DNA of 64,000 bases from Pascua guehoae (GCA_001600415.1 BCJX01000003.1:1232809-1296808), one strand, 5' to 3'. Counted from the stretch's first letter, positions 1 through 13,135 are shown. Notes: generated from the letters alone by a model not told the origin. Program-made: numbers and translations.

Positions 1-198
1 AATGCGGCCGAGGGACTGGAGTGGGCGGCGGCGTCAGTGCATGAACGATGAATGAGTCGAGGCCGAGGATGACGAGGGTGCAAATGGGGAGAGTCTGGGT
101 GGATCATGCAGGGGTTTGCAGTCTGGGGTCGGTGGGTGTGGTGATGAAAGGGGAGAGAGAGTGTGCAGACTGGTGGCAGCAGGCAGAGTGTGTGGGTG

Positions 199-224
199 GA
201 GAGAGAGAGAGAGAGAGAGAGAGA
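199..224. repeat. (GA)13 microsatellite
   Basis: An uninterrupted GA dinucleotide run of 13 units, within a purine-rich stretch of the gene-poor left end. Confidence 0.95.
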
Positions 225-1505
225 TGTGTAGGGGGTGAGAACGTAGAATGTTCATCGAGATCTCGTGCCCTCTGGCTGGGTGCAGCCGCAGGGTGCACGA
301 GTGCAGCAGCGCAGCAGGCTGGGAGAGCGAGGCCCTCGTGCACACCCACTCCACCCCCCGTGACCTACGACCGCCGGCAACAAGAGCCGATGCCGCGGCA
401 GTCACAGACAAATGACGTGAGGTGAGATGCTAATACTCTGCCGTCTTGATGATGCATTGCAACCAAACCCCCAAGTGGCAAAGTCGGGGGCGTGGTGGTG
501 GCTGACGCCATCATCTCATGACGCAGATTCATGATCGCCGACAACGACGCCGACCGACCGACCGACTAGGATTGCCATGTGCCATGTGAGAGATGTGTGC
601 GACGCACGCATGACACAAACAAAACAAACAACAATGGATCAACAAGGTCGGTCGGTTGGTGGTATTGTCGGCGACGTCGTTCAGGTTTTGGCCGCATTGG
701 GGAATGGCAAAGTGGTGATACACTGTGCACTGTACAGTACAGTACACTCGCTAACTCACTCACTGTGCAAGGAAAAGTTCGGAGACGGCCGCGGGGCCAG
801 GGACAAACAGAACAGAACGGAATAGACTGCAATAAACCCGGGGGGTTGCAGAGGCGGCGGGGGAAAGGCCGTGTTCCGGGATGGGATGCGTAGAGAAGGA
901 TGAGTGCGTGTGTACGTGCGTGCGTGCGTGCGTCTTGCTTGGGTGCGTATGGAAGTGCGTGCGTGCGTTGTTTACAGTGGGCGTGGGCGTGGGTGGGTGG
1001 GTGGGTGGCCTGGGTGGTGGATGGGGGGCGTGCGTAGCCCAAATGGAAAAGAAAGGGGGAGTAACGCTGTTGAAATCGTCAGCCACCGAAACAAACTGGG
1101 ACAAAAGATCACCAGTAATGTACTGTGTGTGTGTACAATGTGCGGACGGGCGTGCGTGTGGGCGTCGTCGGTCGTACCGTAGTTCCCCTCCCCCCCAGCT
1201 TCACTCAATGCAGAGTGCAGGAGCAAGCAAGGTGGGGCGTCGACGGAACAATGGTCGAAGGGTCAAGGGGGATAGGTAGCTAGGTAGACGCACAGACGTG
1301 GGCAGGGAACAAATGTGATGTGTCGGGGTAACGAGTCGAAGCGATAAGAGAGATGACAATATGGGAAAGAGAACAAGTTTGTTGAACGAAAGAGAGTGTG
1401 TGGACGCAATGTTGCAGGCAGCAAGCAGTCGAGCGAGCCTAGCAAAGCCAATGAAGGCAAGCAAGCAGACCAGCAGGCAAGCAGACAAGCAGGCCAGCAA
1501 GCAAT

Positions 1506-1547
1506 GCAAGCAAGCAAGCGAGCGAGCGAGCGAGCGAGCAAGCGAGC
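1506..1547. repeat. GAGC/AAGC tetranucleotide repeat
   Basis: About ten consecutive 4-bp units alternating between AAGC and GAGC. Looser related units lie upstream from about 1459. It opens spurious reading frames on both strands. Confidence 0.9.
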
Positions 1548-4500
1548 CAGAGCACGAGGAGGGTGGGGCTCTAGAAGGCTTGAAGACCAAAGGAGGGGCG
1601 TGGCAAGACAAGGGGACGGGGGGAGCCAAAGGCAAGCGACAAGCGCACCGACGGACCGACAGGCGTACGACAACTGCCTGCCTGTCCAAAGCCCGCTGGC
1701 TGGCTGCAACTGGCTGGCTGGCTCAGAGGTGGTCGCTGGCTGATGGGCGCACGCGCGCGGGGCCACTGTGGTTCTTCAGCCGCAATGGTCGATCCTCCTT
1801 GACGCCAGGACAAGGGACGGCCGCCCGTCGCTGATGATGGGATGGGAGGCAATAGGATGATACACAGGACGATAGGATGGGATGGGGGGGCGAACGATGG
1901 ATGTGGGGCGGCGGCGGCGGCGGCAGCAGAGGGACAATGGGGGCTGGGGGGAGGGTTGGATGCGCTGGGTCAATCAAGGTCTAGGCCAACTGCGACCCTC
2001 ACACCTTAGTCTAGATTCCCTACTTTCTGCTATCTGTCTCTGTCGTGTTGCCTGTTTGTGCTTGCCGCTGCTGCCTCCTCCGAGTCGGTCCTATGATCCT
2101 ATGCACAAGTGCGAGGAAACCCGTACCGTCCGTCCGCGGCGAGCCGAGGGATGGCCCAGGACACTTGGCTGACCGAGCTCGTCGACACCTGGATTCTCCG
2201 TCCTGTGGCTCCTGTGGCCATTCGTCTCCTGCTCGGTCGCTGCTGCTGCTCCTCCTGCCGCTGCTCCATGCTCGTGGCGTGGTGCTTGTCTTGCCAGGAC
2301 CCCTACTCTCTCCGGCCCTCTCCTGATGTTTCTAACCACGAGATGAATACCCCCCCTGCATGTCCCAAGTGGCCAAGGTCTGGGTCAGGTCACCTGCCTC
2401 TGTCCTGACGCGAGATGTGCGAGATACCCCGCATATTGTGGTCTGACGCTCATCACATGGAAGGCACAAGTAGCTCTTAGCTCTTGGGCTCATCTCCACG
2501 GAACAGACCCGAGCGGTCAGCGCAGGGATGGATAGGACGGTCAGTACAGCAGACCTTTAGCCAGGTCGCTCTATTCCCGTGACGCGTGCCCCTTGTCCCT
2601 GGCGGTTGTTGAGCAACGCACACTGCGAGGCAAGACGCCCCACTGTCTGCTGGACAGTTTGCCAGTTGGGTCGTCCCTTGTGGCCTGGTGGCCTTGTGGG
2701 TCTGCTTGCCTGCTTGCCTGCTGCCTGCCTGCCGGACGGCCTGTGGGTGGTGAGACCGAGCCAAATGCCGACGGATGGACAGAATGCGGGACACAGGACA
2801 GTTGCGTGCCTGGGGCCACCTACCCAGTGGTGGTTTGGGGCCTGCAGTCTCTGCTTGTTCCCGCCCTTTACGGGCGCGAGCAGCGAGTAGCGAGCAGCGA
2901 GCAATAACCGTTCCAGGCACGACATAAAAAAGCAAGAATCAGGACCAACCATAGGTTGTTGGCGCGCTTGTTTTGCTCTCGAGAGATCGCCTGTCCAAGG
3001 TGCGGCGCATGCGGCACCCGGCACGCGGCACGCGGCGGCATGGGGTGGGGCATGTGGGGTAAAGACAGAGGGCCAGGGTTAGGGCTCAATGGCCCAGGCA
3101 TTATGTACCACTAAGTGTATTGGCAGGGTATCGCGCAACAGCACGGATTGCGGGACAGATACGCAGCAAAGGACTGATGCCCTCCTTGCTAGGGACCAAA
3201 ACCGTCCAGGTTCAGGACGGGAGTCTCGCCAGCAGTTTAGGAACGAGGGCGGGAACCAACAGAGGCGTGGCGGCGAACGGCCTCGCAACGCCCAGCATAC
3301 CCAAGGGTCGCAGGACTACATGCCTGCGCAGGCGGGGTCGGGCGGTGGAGAGTTGAGATGGTGGGACAGCGTGCGGCAGTACAGTCCCAGACATGTCAGG
3401 CGGACAATGTTGGCACTGACATTGAGGCTGAAATGCATCACAGGACACGAGCCAGAGGCCGACGCGTCAAGAGCGAGCCCAAAACTAGACTGATGGAAGG
3501 GAAACTAAGGGCCCACAGGGGAGCAAGGGCCGCAACAAGACCAAACTAATATACCAAGAGGGGGTAAGAGGACAAGCTCGGTCTGAAGGCAGGGAATGTT
3601 ACGTTGAATCTTATACTCTCCCAAGAACCGAGTCACCGGATGCAGCCTTGATGGACATACTGGGCAATTTGTTGACAGCATGGTATCAATAATGGGATTC
3701 AGACGACACCACGACCGAATGGCAATCTCCAGCAATCATACTGTAGATGGCGGCACACTTGATTGCTGCTAACAGAGTTCATCGGTACAAGGTACGTCTG
3801 AGACAAATCATAATGCATTCAATAGCAGTGCACAGACGAGGCGCCCCTACCCCATGCACGGCCCCTTTGGGGACGCCTGCCTGTCACCGCACGCGCCACA
3901 GGGACCTGGGCTGGCGCCGCTTTTGGCATGCACTAAAGCAACAGGCTATCTTTTTGCTCCGCTCGTCGACTGCTTGGGAATCCTGCAACCTCACACGAGC
4001 ATCAGCAGGACAATACTAGACCCGCCTCAGCCTCTCTATCCCGCGGTCTACGTACGAGTCGCGTGCATGAGCTCCAAAAGCACCACACTTGCAGGTGCAT
4101 GGTCCATGTGGTGCTCCCCAGCTGCCAAGGGCCGCTAGAAAGCTGAATGAATTCCACTCACTTGTTTGGGGTCCTTCCCAAGTATTCGGGGGGCCTGTCC
4201 CCAGTCCACGCTGTCCCGGCAGTTTTATTCTCTGCCATTCGAATACCCCGTTGCGGCTGGGGCACAAGCCGAACGATGCGGCAGTTGCTCCCCGCGCGCA
4301 GGGCTCGAGCGACGGAGCAAAGTCGTTTCTCGGTGTTGTGGAGTTGCGGCCCGACGCCCGATGCGAAGAGGCTTTGCCCTTGATATTTGGGGCTTGTGGC
4401 CAGTGCGGGGCGACGAGGCGGATGAGGTCGAGCAATAATGGTCATTCTCCACACACACAAGCCAAGCGCGCTCCATCCAGTCGGCCTTCCTGAACGCCAC

Positions 4501-6002
4501 GGCACGTCTGTTCGTCCAGGGCAAAACGACAAACGCCACAGACCAGACCAACAAGTGATGCACATGCAGGTCCAACGCCAAGCAAAATGGCCAACCACGC
4601 AGGGAAAGCAGCACTGCAGCACAGGAGCATATACTAGGTTCTGTTGCACGATACCTGCACATTATTAAAAATGTTGTACTCTCTGTATCTGGAGTGCGTG
4701 CGTTCATGTTCGACAATCGACAAGGTGCGACTGTTGGGCGCTCACTTCGATCAAACATGGCTAGCCTGGGAAATGATCGTCACGCTGCCACTACTGACTG
4801 GCGACTGTGACACCCCGCCACCGTACCGAACTATTCTTCTTTCTTTCATCGTTACTACACTGTGCTTGCTCATCCCCACAAGTCCTTGTCCACGTCCGAA
4901 TGCATGTCTTTTCACGCCAGTTGGCCTACCAGTCATGGCCCGACACCCAATTTCAACCAGGACAAGGTTAGAGCGGCAGGGTCGCGGGAGGTCAGGCACG
5001 TCAGGAATCAGGTCCACAGGAACGGGCTGAATATCGTTCCAGCGCAGGTTCCACACCTTTGGGTGTGGCGCTATAGCTCACTCGTCATCCCCCAGCACCC
5101 CCGCAATTTTCCTGAGCGCCGCGTCCGTCAAGAGCGAATGGGCCAAGAGTATCCGTCCATAACCGCAACGGAGCATTCAACGAGGCCAACTCTGAGTTTC
5201 TAGTTGGCGCCGCGGAATGTGCGAAGAGCTACGGCAGTGCGGGTTCATGACAAAAAACGCGGTGGGACAGGGACGGGCAGAGTTTGGGACTGGGAAAGGA
5301 ACCACCAGTGTACAGGGTAGGGACTGGCAACGAGAAAAGTGGTTGGCTGCGCTCAAATAGGTAAGAAACTTCAAGCGCCACAAGGAACTGGGCATGCGGG
5401 ATCGGTTTAAACTGTGGTCTCGGGCTGCGTATGACGCGCTTGTCTCCACCACCACCCAACACACCACCTGACCCGCAGATTATCCGCCCGTGATGCGTGG
5501 TGGAGTGGACGAGACTGTCCGCCCGCAACCAGGGCAGCCATTTGCTTTTGGGCGGATGGAGCAGAGCAAAAGCGGACGCTAAGATAGGGTTTTTGAACAT
5601 GGCATGTCCCAACCATGTGCGTACCGTACGCGTACGCATGGCTAGCCTTAAAGTCGAGATGCACCACCCGTCAGTCTGGCGCGTCGCGTCGCTTGCCAGC
5701 AAAGGCACACGAACACCGTAACCGCCCATGGGATTGCCGCACAGTCCCATCACTTGCGTATGAGATTCTTCCAACTGGCTGAACCTGATCGATCTGCAAC
5801 CCGCCTCCCCCCCGAGACTGAGCCACTACTCGGACGGCTGGTGGAGCGTGGATAACCACCCATTGGGACAAAGTAGCCGACTACATTCTCGGGTCCCCGG
5901 TCCGGTCCGGAGGCACCAGGACAACATCAACGTTGTACGTCAGTACGGGGGTGTAACGGTAGCTGTCAGCTGATATGCGTTACTGTAATCAACTGATGAA
6001 AT

Positions 6003-6067
6003 GTCGACATGAGGCGGTATCCTTCCGACAGACCGGAGAAAAAAAAAAAAAAAAAAAGTCGACATGA
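6003..6067 (+). mobile_element. Tiny poly(A)-tailed retro-insertion with 10-bp target-site duplication
   Basis: The 10-mer GTCGACATGA occurs at 6003-6012 and again at 6058-6067. Between them lie a 26-bp body (6013-6038, starting GGCGGTATCC) and an uninterrupted run of 19 A (6039-6057). A direct duplication flanking a short body that ends in poly(A) is the classical footprint of target-primed reverse transcription, that is, a severely 5'-truncated LINE or a LINE-mobilised RNA. The body is too short to name the parent. The perfect duplication and pure A tract suggest a recent event. Chance duplication of a 10-mer flanking a homopolymer is the main alternative. Confidence 0.7.
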
Positions 6068-7275
6068 AACGCGCGTTGGGTAGGCCACAAGTGAGGACGC
6101 TTCCACCGGATGCTGAGAGGGCCATGCCGTGATGTGTGGTGCTTTTTGATTGCGGCCAGCCCTGCCGGCCCCTCCATGCGTCGTGTGCGCTCGATCGCAC
6201 GTAAAAAGGCTAACAAAAGAGTTCAGGCTACGGCTCACGGACCACGGGGCCCTATCGGTATTCTTGATATAGCGCATTGGATCAGATGCACACCGGCAAC
6301 AATGTGCGCGTCGTACGTTTAGTACGTCACAGGCTTGCCGAGGTGGCCCAGCATCGGCGGATGGTAGGCAACCTCGATATTACGCTCGTCTCTCCATGAC
6401 ATCCGCCCAGCTTGCTGCCATGTATAATGCACAAATTGCAGTATTGCAGACGCGCATGCATGCATAATGACAACGCGTTGTCTCTCCCACTCAGCCGGTC
6501 ATGCCGTACATGTCCCGTCGGCTCAGGGTCAGATGTAGCATGCGGGATCTGCTGAGCCAGGTACCTTCATTGCGGATAAGGAACGCGTCGTCGCGTCGGG
6601 AGAGTCAGGCAATTATGGTCGACACTGTCAACCTCATGCTATGACGGCCTTCATGAAGGCACCCGATGATGACCCCCGCTTGACGATGAGTGGAACTACG
6701 GCTTTTGAGCTAGCTCTTTTGATTGCCAATGTGTACTGTGTCGATTCGTCCAAGCAGTTGTAGACGTCACGCAGAGTTGCAAGCCCTTTCCACAATCTCG
6801 CCGTAATGCTCACTAGCAACCATGGTATCCTCACAACCAAACTCCGAATGGAGAAGCTGGTGACGGGCTAGTCGAGTTTAAACTGGGGTCGTCGCCAGGA
6901 GTAACATGATCCGGACATGATTTAGACACTCGCATTCAGACTGACAACGGGCCTCCCCAACCGACGATCAGAGTCGCGAAGCATGAAACGCACTAGTGGT
7001 CTGAAACACCTACCCCGAGTGCAACAACTTGCCCAATGTAGTCCTAGTGGTCACGCTTTGGCGGCAGAGGCTATTGCTGTGCAACATGAGGTACGTCGTA
7101 ACCAGTCAGAGTGTCAAGGAAAGGCATCGTGATGCCGTAGGCGGAAAAGAGCTTGGCAACTGCCGTCCTCGTCTCACTGTGAAACTCGTTCGAGACCCGA
7201 ATCCATTTCCAAATCCATTTCCGAATTCATTGCAGAACACGACGAGTATGAGTGTTGAGCCTGATCATAGCCCAA

Positions 7276-7294
7276 GGGGGGGGCGGGGGGGGGG
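7276..7294. repeat. Poly-G tract (G8 C G10)
   Basis: A 19-base G run with one interrupting C inside the gene-poor region. It could form a G-rich structure and is prone to slippage. Confidence 0.9.
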
Positions 7295-8074
7295 AGTGTT
7301 TGGGGAATGGACACATTCAGCGGGTGTTGCTCTGTGGCCTGGGTTGCACTGTGGCCTGGAAATATGTGTTACCGCGACGCTGCAGCACAAATCTACGTCT
7401 GGCAATTTTGCCAACATGCATGGTCCAAGGGCATTCGGCAGTTACCTACGAGCTCACTCGGGCGTAAGTGGGGTGTGGGTTTTGTTTCGCAATGCCGCTA
7501 CCAAGATCTTGTGTGATCGCCCGTCGATCCGATATGGCGTCTGTCCATATCTCGGTGGCTATTGCGTCATTGCGTCATCGGGTCACCAGAGGATCCAGGA
7601 CATTAAGTAGTGAACTCTGTAGTCAAGACTCGTGTATCATAGGTTGTCCAGACTCGCCCAGGCTGTTGCCAGGCAGGGACATTAAATGTCGTCGGATCTG
7701 GGCTCCAGGTTAGTTGCCAAGTAGCAACAAATAAAAATGGGTCCGGATCGACTCGATACCTTCTGGTCGTTATGACTACCGTTTAGTGCGAGGTGTGTTT
7801 ACGAGATATCATTCCATCGTCGAGGTTACCAAGGGCCAAGAATGTGGTGAAACGCGTTGGCGTGGATGTGAATCTACGTGGAAGGGTCTGGCCGTGACAC
7901 TGGATCTGCACTACTGCGCAGTAGCGTGGCTTCATTCGCCGAGTGCCGTATCGAGCACCCCCTCTTGCCACTGGGCAGGGCTCGCTAGCGACATGGGTCG
8001 TCATTCCATGGTCAGGCCTATCACCTGATCAAAGTGCTGTACAGTAGCTCACCTTGGCACTAGACGCACGCAAC

Positions 8075-8078
<4 letters not shown>

Positions 8079-8128
<50 letters not shown>
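8079..8128. repeat. (CT)25 microsatellite
   Basis: Fifty bases of perfect CT dinucleotide repeat, the longest pure dinucleotide array in the window. It lies in non-coding DNA and is probably length-polymorphic. Confidence 0.97.
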
Positions 8129-8132
<4 letters not shown>

Positions 8133-11100
8133 ACTCTCTCTGCATGGCGCCGTGCTACAACGGCATCCTCATTCCAGCACTGGACAAGTTGGGATCTACA
8201 AATCGGCGGACCACTCAAACCGCTTCATTTTTTTGTTGAGCATGACTCACGAGCACCGACGTCAAGACGTGCGGTTACAGGCGGAGGGTGCTGTGCCACT
8301 TGAGACATTTACGTACATCCCTCACTCCAGGGCTGACCTTCCTCCAATCATTCGTGGATGAGTCTGGCCCAGCCTCTGCTAAGGTTATTCGGTAAACCCG
8401 GGTAACATTGTTCCAGGGCCCACAATTTCTGTTCCGACGACAAGACACCAGAGGCACAGTACATACATGCAGCCCCAGATCCCCAGACCATGTCCATGTC
8501 CTTTTTCCCCCTTTTCTCAGAGCGGCTGGTTGGCCAAAGGGTCGGAACGCCGCGGCCAAAAGCTTGCTCACCTGGTGGCAGTGCGTTCCTCGCATCGGTG
8601 TCCTGTTCTTGTGGTGTGGAGCCCGTGTCTCGTGAAAAAGCGTGGCGCATGGCCCGCATATCGGCTTTCCAAAACCGCGGTTCGTGCAAACATTATTCGG
8701 TTCGCAACCCCCCCTCTCGTACCTGCTTCACGCCGTTTTAATTATTATTACTTTCCTCCTCTTCTTGCCCCAGTACGTCCATGGCCAACAATGCACATCA
8801 TGCCATGCTGGCCGCGCTCGCTACCGCACACCAACCCCCCCCCCCAAAATGCCCACTTGCGCCCATATGTCAGCGGCGCCGGGGTCCATCATTTTTGGTG
8901 GCGTATGCGGTTTGCACTACTGCAGACGTACGCACGTCTCCCATACGATAGACCAGGGTCCGTCCAGGGTATCGGGAACCTGGGGTGTTTCGCACTGTAT
9001 CTCGGTGGGTCCTGGTTCATCCTGCTTCCGCGGTATGGTTTATGGGAGGGTGGGTGTGTCTTTTGTCCGCCCAGTCTCATCCAGTTGGTTGGGTTCAACA
9101 GATGGGTGAGTAACACCTAACACCGTGTCTCTTTCTGGGGGGAGCACTTCCCCAACTGGAGAGTTGCGTCGTGTTCCTTGAATTGCACGCAGCCAAGCGA
9201 CGTGTCGCTTACGGTACCGCTAGCATCCCACACGGTCCCCGCATGGATCAGGTCGTCCAAGGCACGCATGTGCCATCACCCCCACCACCGTGATGCCCTT
9301 TTTTGCCTACACAATCGTTTCACTGGAATGCACCGAGGACAAGAAAGCCACATGAAAGTGAGGACTTTCGGGTGCGGACATAGTGCTCGGATGCAGAGCG
9401 CTGAGGAAGACTAGGTGAGTCGACGGGACAGCCAATTCAGGGTCGTCATGTGCCACACGTTGCCCGTCGATCCGCCAGTCACACACACCACCACTTGCTT
9501 CACTCGCTTCTTTGTGAAAGAGAAAAAAAAAACGTCGTCGTATCCATGGGCACAATGCGTGCTGGAAGCAAAGAGTCTCGAGGCTGCCATCAACTGAATT
9601 TTCTGTGTGCAGCACATCAATGGGGTAAGCCATTTTTCCGCTCCTTGCCTCCCGCAAAATCCCCGCCCGGAAGTACGAAAGCTAAACCTGCAAGCGTCGT
9701 ACGTCGAGCAAGGGCAACCGATTCTTTCCGAATCCTTTTTTCCTCTCTCTCTTCTTGGTGGAGTGGATTCAGAGTCACTTGACAGAGGTTACTGGCAAGG
9801 GCGGTGGAGACAGCTTTTTCCCCCCGACCTGGGGGAGAATGTTGCGAGTTGTGAATAGCATCCACGACGACTGTATCTTGCGGGGACCCTCGACCCACTG
9901 ATGTCTGTGCATGTTGATGGAAAATATGTGGTCGCCATCCACACCCTTACTCCTGCCAAGGAACCTGGCAGCTAGGAAATCGCACAGGTCGTGTCCCGCG
10001 CCAAGAAGATCATCTGACCGCCATGCTCGAGGTGAAGGAGACAGCGTGGCCGTCCAACGCTGTCGCCGTGCCCAATCACATGCAAAAAGGAAATATCCAG
10101 TGAGAAGGAACAATTCATGAAGCGCACATCTTCGTCCTACCTTTCTGACAGTGTCGCAGTTTGCCAGACCAAGCACCTCTCCCGCGCAACCATCGCAGCC
10201 TCATTTTGCCACCCGCTCTTCTATTTCACGTTTCGCACGTCGACCAGGAATGAGTCAAGCCAGCTTTTTTAGTGCTCTCAGAGTGAGTACCGCGGCGAGC
10301 GGCTTGAGGAACCGGATGATAGTGGCAGCATACGGTTGGAGTGAACTGGCCGGAAACGGGATGGTTCGAGGCAGCCGCACCACACCGCCTTGCATGATGC
10401 AAACTTGCATGAAAATGCTAGGCGGTGGTCTCGGGCGCTGTATCTCCTTCGCATTTTAGTTGGATGAGCGGTTTCGACGGTGTCTCTTGCTCTGGCAATT
10501 GTGGGATGGCGAGGGAAAGTGGTGGGCCATCAGGCGCAGGCTGGGACCAAACTTCCTGGTGGGCATGTGTCGCGAAGCACGGCGGAGGGGCTTGTTTTCG
10601 GGACTGCATTTGCCTATGAGCTCTCCCAAGTGAGCACACTCCCCGTTGTGGATGAGGGTCTTGAGGGTATGATGGAAGGCGTCGTGGTCGACAAACCACG
10701 GGTGCACCTAACAGACTGGGAGCGCGAGGCTTAATCACCGCGATATGCTTGTGCCCAATGCGGGGGCGTGTCATCTGAGCGGGCAGTTCTTGGGCACGCC
10801 TCGTTTCGGTCCCTGTTAAGCTCGGCGTGGAAGCAGGGCGGATAACTTGGGAGGGCGGTTCACAGCTCCGTGAGTATGGCGGCGTCGGGTGTGACTGGTG
10901 GCTCGAAGATGCCCTCGTCCCGGATTGAGACTGGGTACAGCTCATTTCCTGGAACACTGTGCCCCATTGGTGTTATGGGGTGAGTATCCCCCGCCCAGCT
11001 CAATATGCAAGGGGGAGGGCTCGAATCGACCACAGCGTGGGACGAGAGGTCTTCCCTGGAACAGGCGGCAATTGACGTCGATGCGATGCGTTCTGCTACC

Positions 11101-12529
11101 GCCCTGGTACCACCTGTGCCAAGGGGACGGGCGTGGGTATCCATCTACTACCCCCGTACGAACACCATTATTTCCCAAGCTTGGTAGTTTCTCAAGCTTG
11201 GGATCGAGCGAGCAGTCAGGTTGCAATCCTGCGTACCCTGGGACGAGGGGACATTGGTGGTCAGATTGCAGGAGCGTATGTATAACTCACTGCACTCACA
11301 ACCACAACGTCCCATCCAACAACAGTCGACGTTCTTCACCCCCTCACTGGTCCGAACTAGCTTACTTACATTCCCTTATGCGCGGCAGACGGCATCTTAT
11401 CTCCCATTGAAGAGGCGAGTTTTGCAGCGCAGAATGGATTGCTTGATCGGACTCGGCCCGCGGCCAAATGGAACACCGACATTCCTCATCTACCATCTTC
11501 GCTGCCGAACAGCGTGTGTTATCCGAGACAAAAGTTGGCTACGGCAATTTACGATACCCGCTGAATCATCCACGAGAGAAGGATCGCTTGCCCAGGTCGC
11601 AGAGTGACTGTATCACTGTCAGACGGCTTTTCGGGGTGTTGTGCTGGGTGCAGGCGGACGGCAGGCTGTTTACATCGTCAGGGAGAGGCCCTCACAGTGG
11701 GATACCGCCACATTGACGCTGTACTGGTGCTCACTCTACCGACTTCACGCTGCCAATGATACGTCTGCAAAGCGCGTTCAAGGAGAGAGACGCGGCACTT
11801 GGACGACGGCAAGACTGCGCTCAAGGCATCTATCTCTTGAGTTCCACGGCGACATCGAACCTCTATCCCAATAAAGACTGTGCTCGGAAGGGACGTTGAC
11901 AGCCTCCGTGGTTGCAAGAATCGCCTCACTCCAGAGGTCAGAGGTGCCACCGCCACGAAGGATCGCCTCTGCACAGCTGCAGCCCCAATGCGGAAATCAG
12001 ACGAGCAACATTCCCAACACTGCGACTAGCAGTACCCAGGCTTCATTTGATCGGCTTTCCAAGCAGTCACGCCGGTCTACCGACACCCGTGCAGTGGTCA
12101 CAGCCCACCCCCAACTGGACTCCAGGTGCGAACGGAAGCTCCTACACCAACGGACAATGGACCAGTCGCAAGCCAGTGGACGACAGGTTCTGCAACCAGT
12201 CGCTCTCGGACTTGACCACTCTCACGCAGAAGAACAGGATATGCAGTCCTTACGCTGCAACAAGACACTGCCCTCGTCTCCTGGCCCCAAGAGATCGCCT
12301 ATTGGTCCTCCACTGCGTCCTTTGCAAGGCGATGGCGGGGGAAGGAAGAGAGGGAGGTAGGGAGGAGGGAGGGAGTGACCAAAGAACAAGCAAGAGGCGA
12401 AAAAGACAAAGGTGAATGTGGCACTTTATACAAACTGCCACGACTCGCCTCCAACTCTCATACACTGCCATTCTTGTGCTCCCCCTCGTCTGCTACTTCT
12501 TCTGCGCATCTGGCATGTGGGAGACGCGC

Positions 12530-12534
12530 AAAAA
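12530..12534 (-). terminator. RNA polymerase III terminator of tRNA-Pro
   Basis: Five A on the + strand read as T5 on the minus strand, 4 bases beyond the tRNA-Pro 3' end, as expected for a pol III stop signal. Confidence 0.85.
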
Positions 12535-12538
12535 CGGA

Positions 12539-12642
12539 GGCCCTCGCCCGGATTCGAACCGGGGCCCACTCCCAATCAGGAAGACTAGCTTAGGACCCTG
12601 CTGAACCCTAAGAGAGTATGATAACCACTACACCACGAGAGC
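12539..12642 (-). tRNA. tRNA-Pro, anticodon AGG, with 31-nt intron
   Basis: The minus strand folds into a complete cloverleaf. The acceptor GCTCTCG pairs with CGAGGGC through one G-U pair. The A box TGGTGTAGTGG and B box GGTTCGAATCC are present. The anticodon stem CTCTC pairs with GGGAG, and the T stem CCCGG pairs with CCGGG. The anticodon loop TTAGGGT gives AGG, reading CCU/CCC proline codons after A34 to inosine editing. A 31-nt intron sits at the canonical position, one base 3' of the anticodon, and contains CCTAAG, which can pair with the anticodon region as eukaryotic pre-tRNA introns do. Mature length is 73 nt before CCA addition, and no CCA is encoded. A T5 terminator follows. Confidence 0.95.
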
Positions 12643-13041
12643 CATACGAGATTGTCATTCGGCGTTTGTGCCGCCGGCGCTGGCGGCTCCTTGCAATGGA
12701 AGCTATCGGGTTCTTGGCTGTTGGTGTGGCACACCCCGCCTTGCTATGGTAGTTGGCGGCGGTGTCATCGGAGGTGGTCGATGGTGGCCGGGTGCGGTCC
12801 AGTGAGGGGCGTGTCCGCGACGCGCTGCTGGAGAAGCGCATGGGCTTGGTGTTTTCGGGATGTCTAGAGTCTTCACGATCGTGTTGGTGACGACGCTTTG
12901 TCACGAAGCGGCCAAGCAGGTACATGACGATCTCCCACAGATGTAGATGGAGAGGATAAGTCGCTAGGACCACTGTATTACTTGGGTGCTGGAATTGACA
13001 GCTACCAGACTTAATATTGGCAAATTAAATCAGATGTGAAA
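12643..13041. other. Spacer between two tRNA genes
   Basis: The 399 bp between the divergently oriented tRNA-Pro and tRNA-Ile genes hold no supportable reading frame or repeat. I see nothing more in it. Confidence 0.6.
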
Positions 13042-13135
13042 GGTCGCTTAGCTCAGCTGGTTAGAGCATTGTACTAATAACAAGACTTGTTACTAGTGTA
13101 TGCAAAGGTCGGCAGTTCGATCCTGTCAGTGATCA
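13042..13135 (+). tRNA. tRNA-Ile, anticodon AAT, with 20-nt intron
   Basis: The cloverleaf is complete. The acceptor GGTCGCT pairs with AGTGATC (two G-U pairs). The D arm is GCTC-AGCTGGTTA-GAGC, the anticodon stem TTGTA pairs with TGCAA, and the loop CTAATAA gives anticodon AAT (isoleucine AUU/AUC after inosine editing). The T arm is GGCAG-TTCGATC-CTGTC. Removing 20 nt beginning after the purine 3' of the anticodon restores a normal 7-nt loop, the standard position for eukaryotic tRNA introns. Mature length is 74 nt, and CCA is not encoded. A T5 pol III stop follows 5 nt downstream. The gene is divergent from tRNA-Pro. Confidence 0.95.

Larger units (their letters stand above)
1..12538. other. 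Gene-poor 12.5 kb stretch, no supportable gene
   Basis: No reading frame here has the third-position G/C preference, splice-site framework or recognisable motifs of the genes further right. The longest open frames are under 200 codons and several overlap each other on both strands. The first 3 kb or so are biased and full of short tandem repeats (GA, GTGC, GAGC, GGCT families). From about 3 to 12.5 kb the sequence is more balanced and looks like decayed non-coding DNA, possibly old transposon debris, but I could not identify reverse transcriptase, integrase or LTR pairs by eye. One small poly(A)-tailed insertion is convincing and listed separately. The right edge is marked by a tRNA-Pro gene. 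Pericentromeric, subtelomeric or plain intergenic DNA are all possible. Confidence 0.6.

Noticed and set aside
1201..1766. Overlapping 160-codon minus-strand frames
   Set aside because: They translate the GAGC/AAGC repeat into Leu/Ala/Cys-rich runs and have no gene-like features.
10418..10957. 179-codon minus-strand frame in the left gene-poor block
   Set aside because: Pro/Ser/Gln-rich without recognisable motif, and several overlapping frames exist on both strands. I could not connect it to other exons or to a transposon protein.
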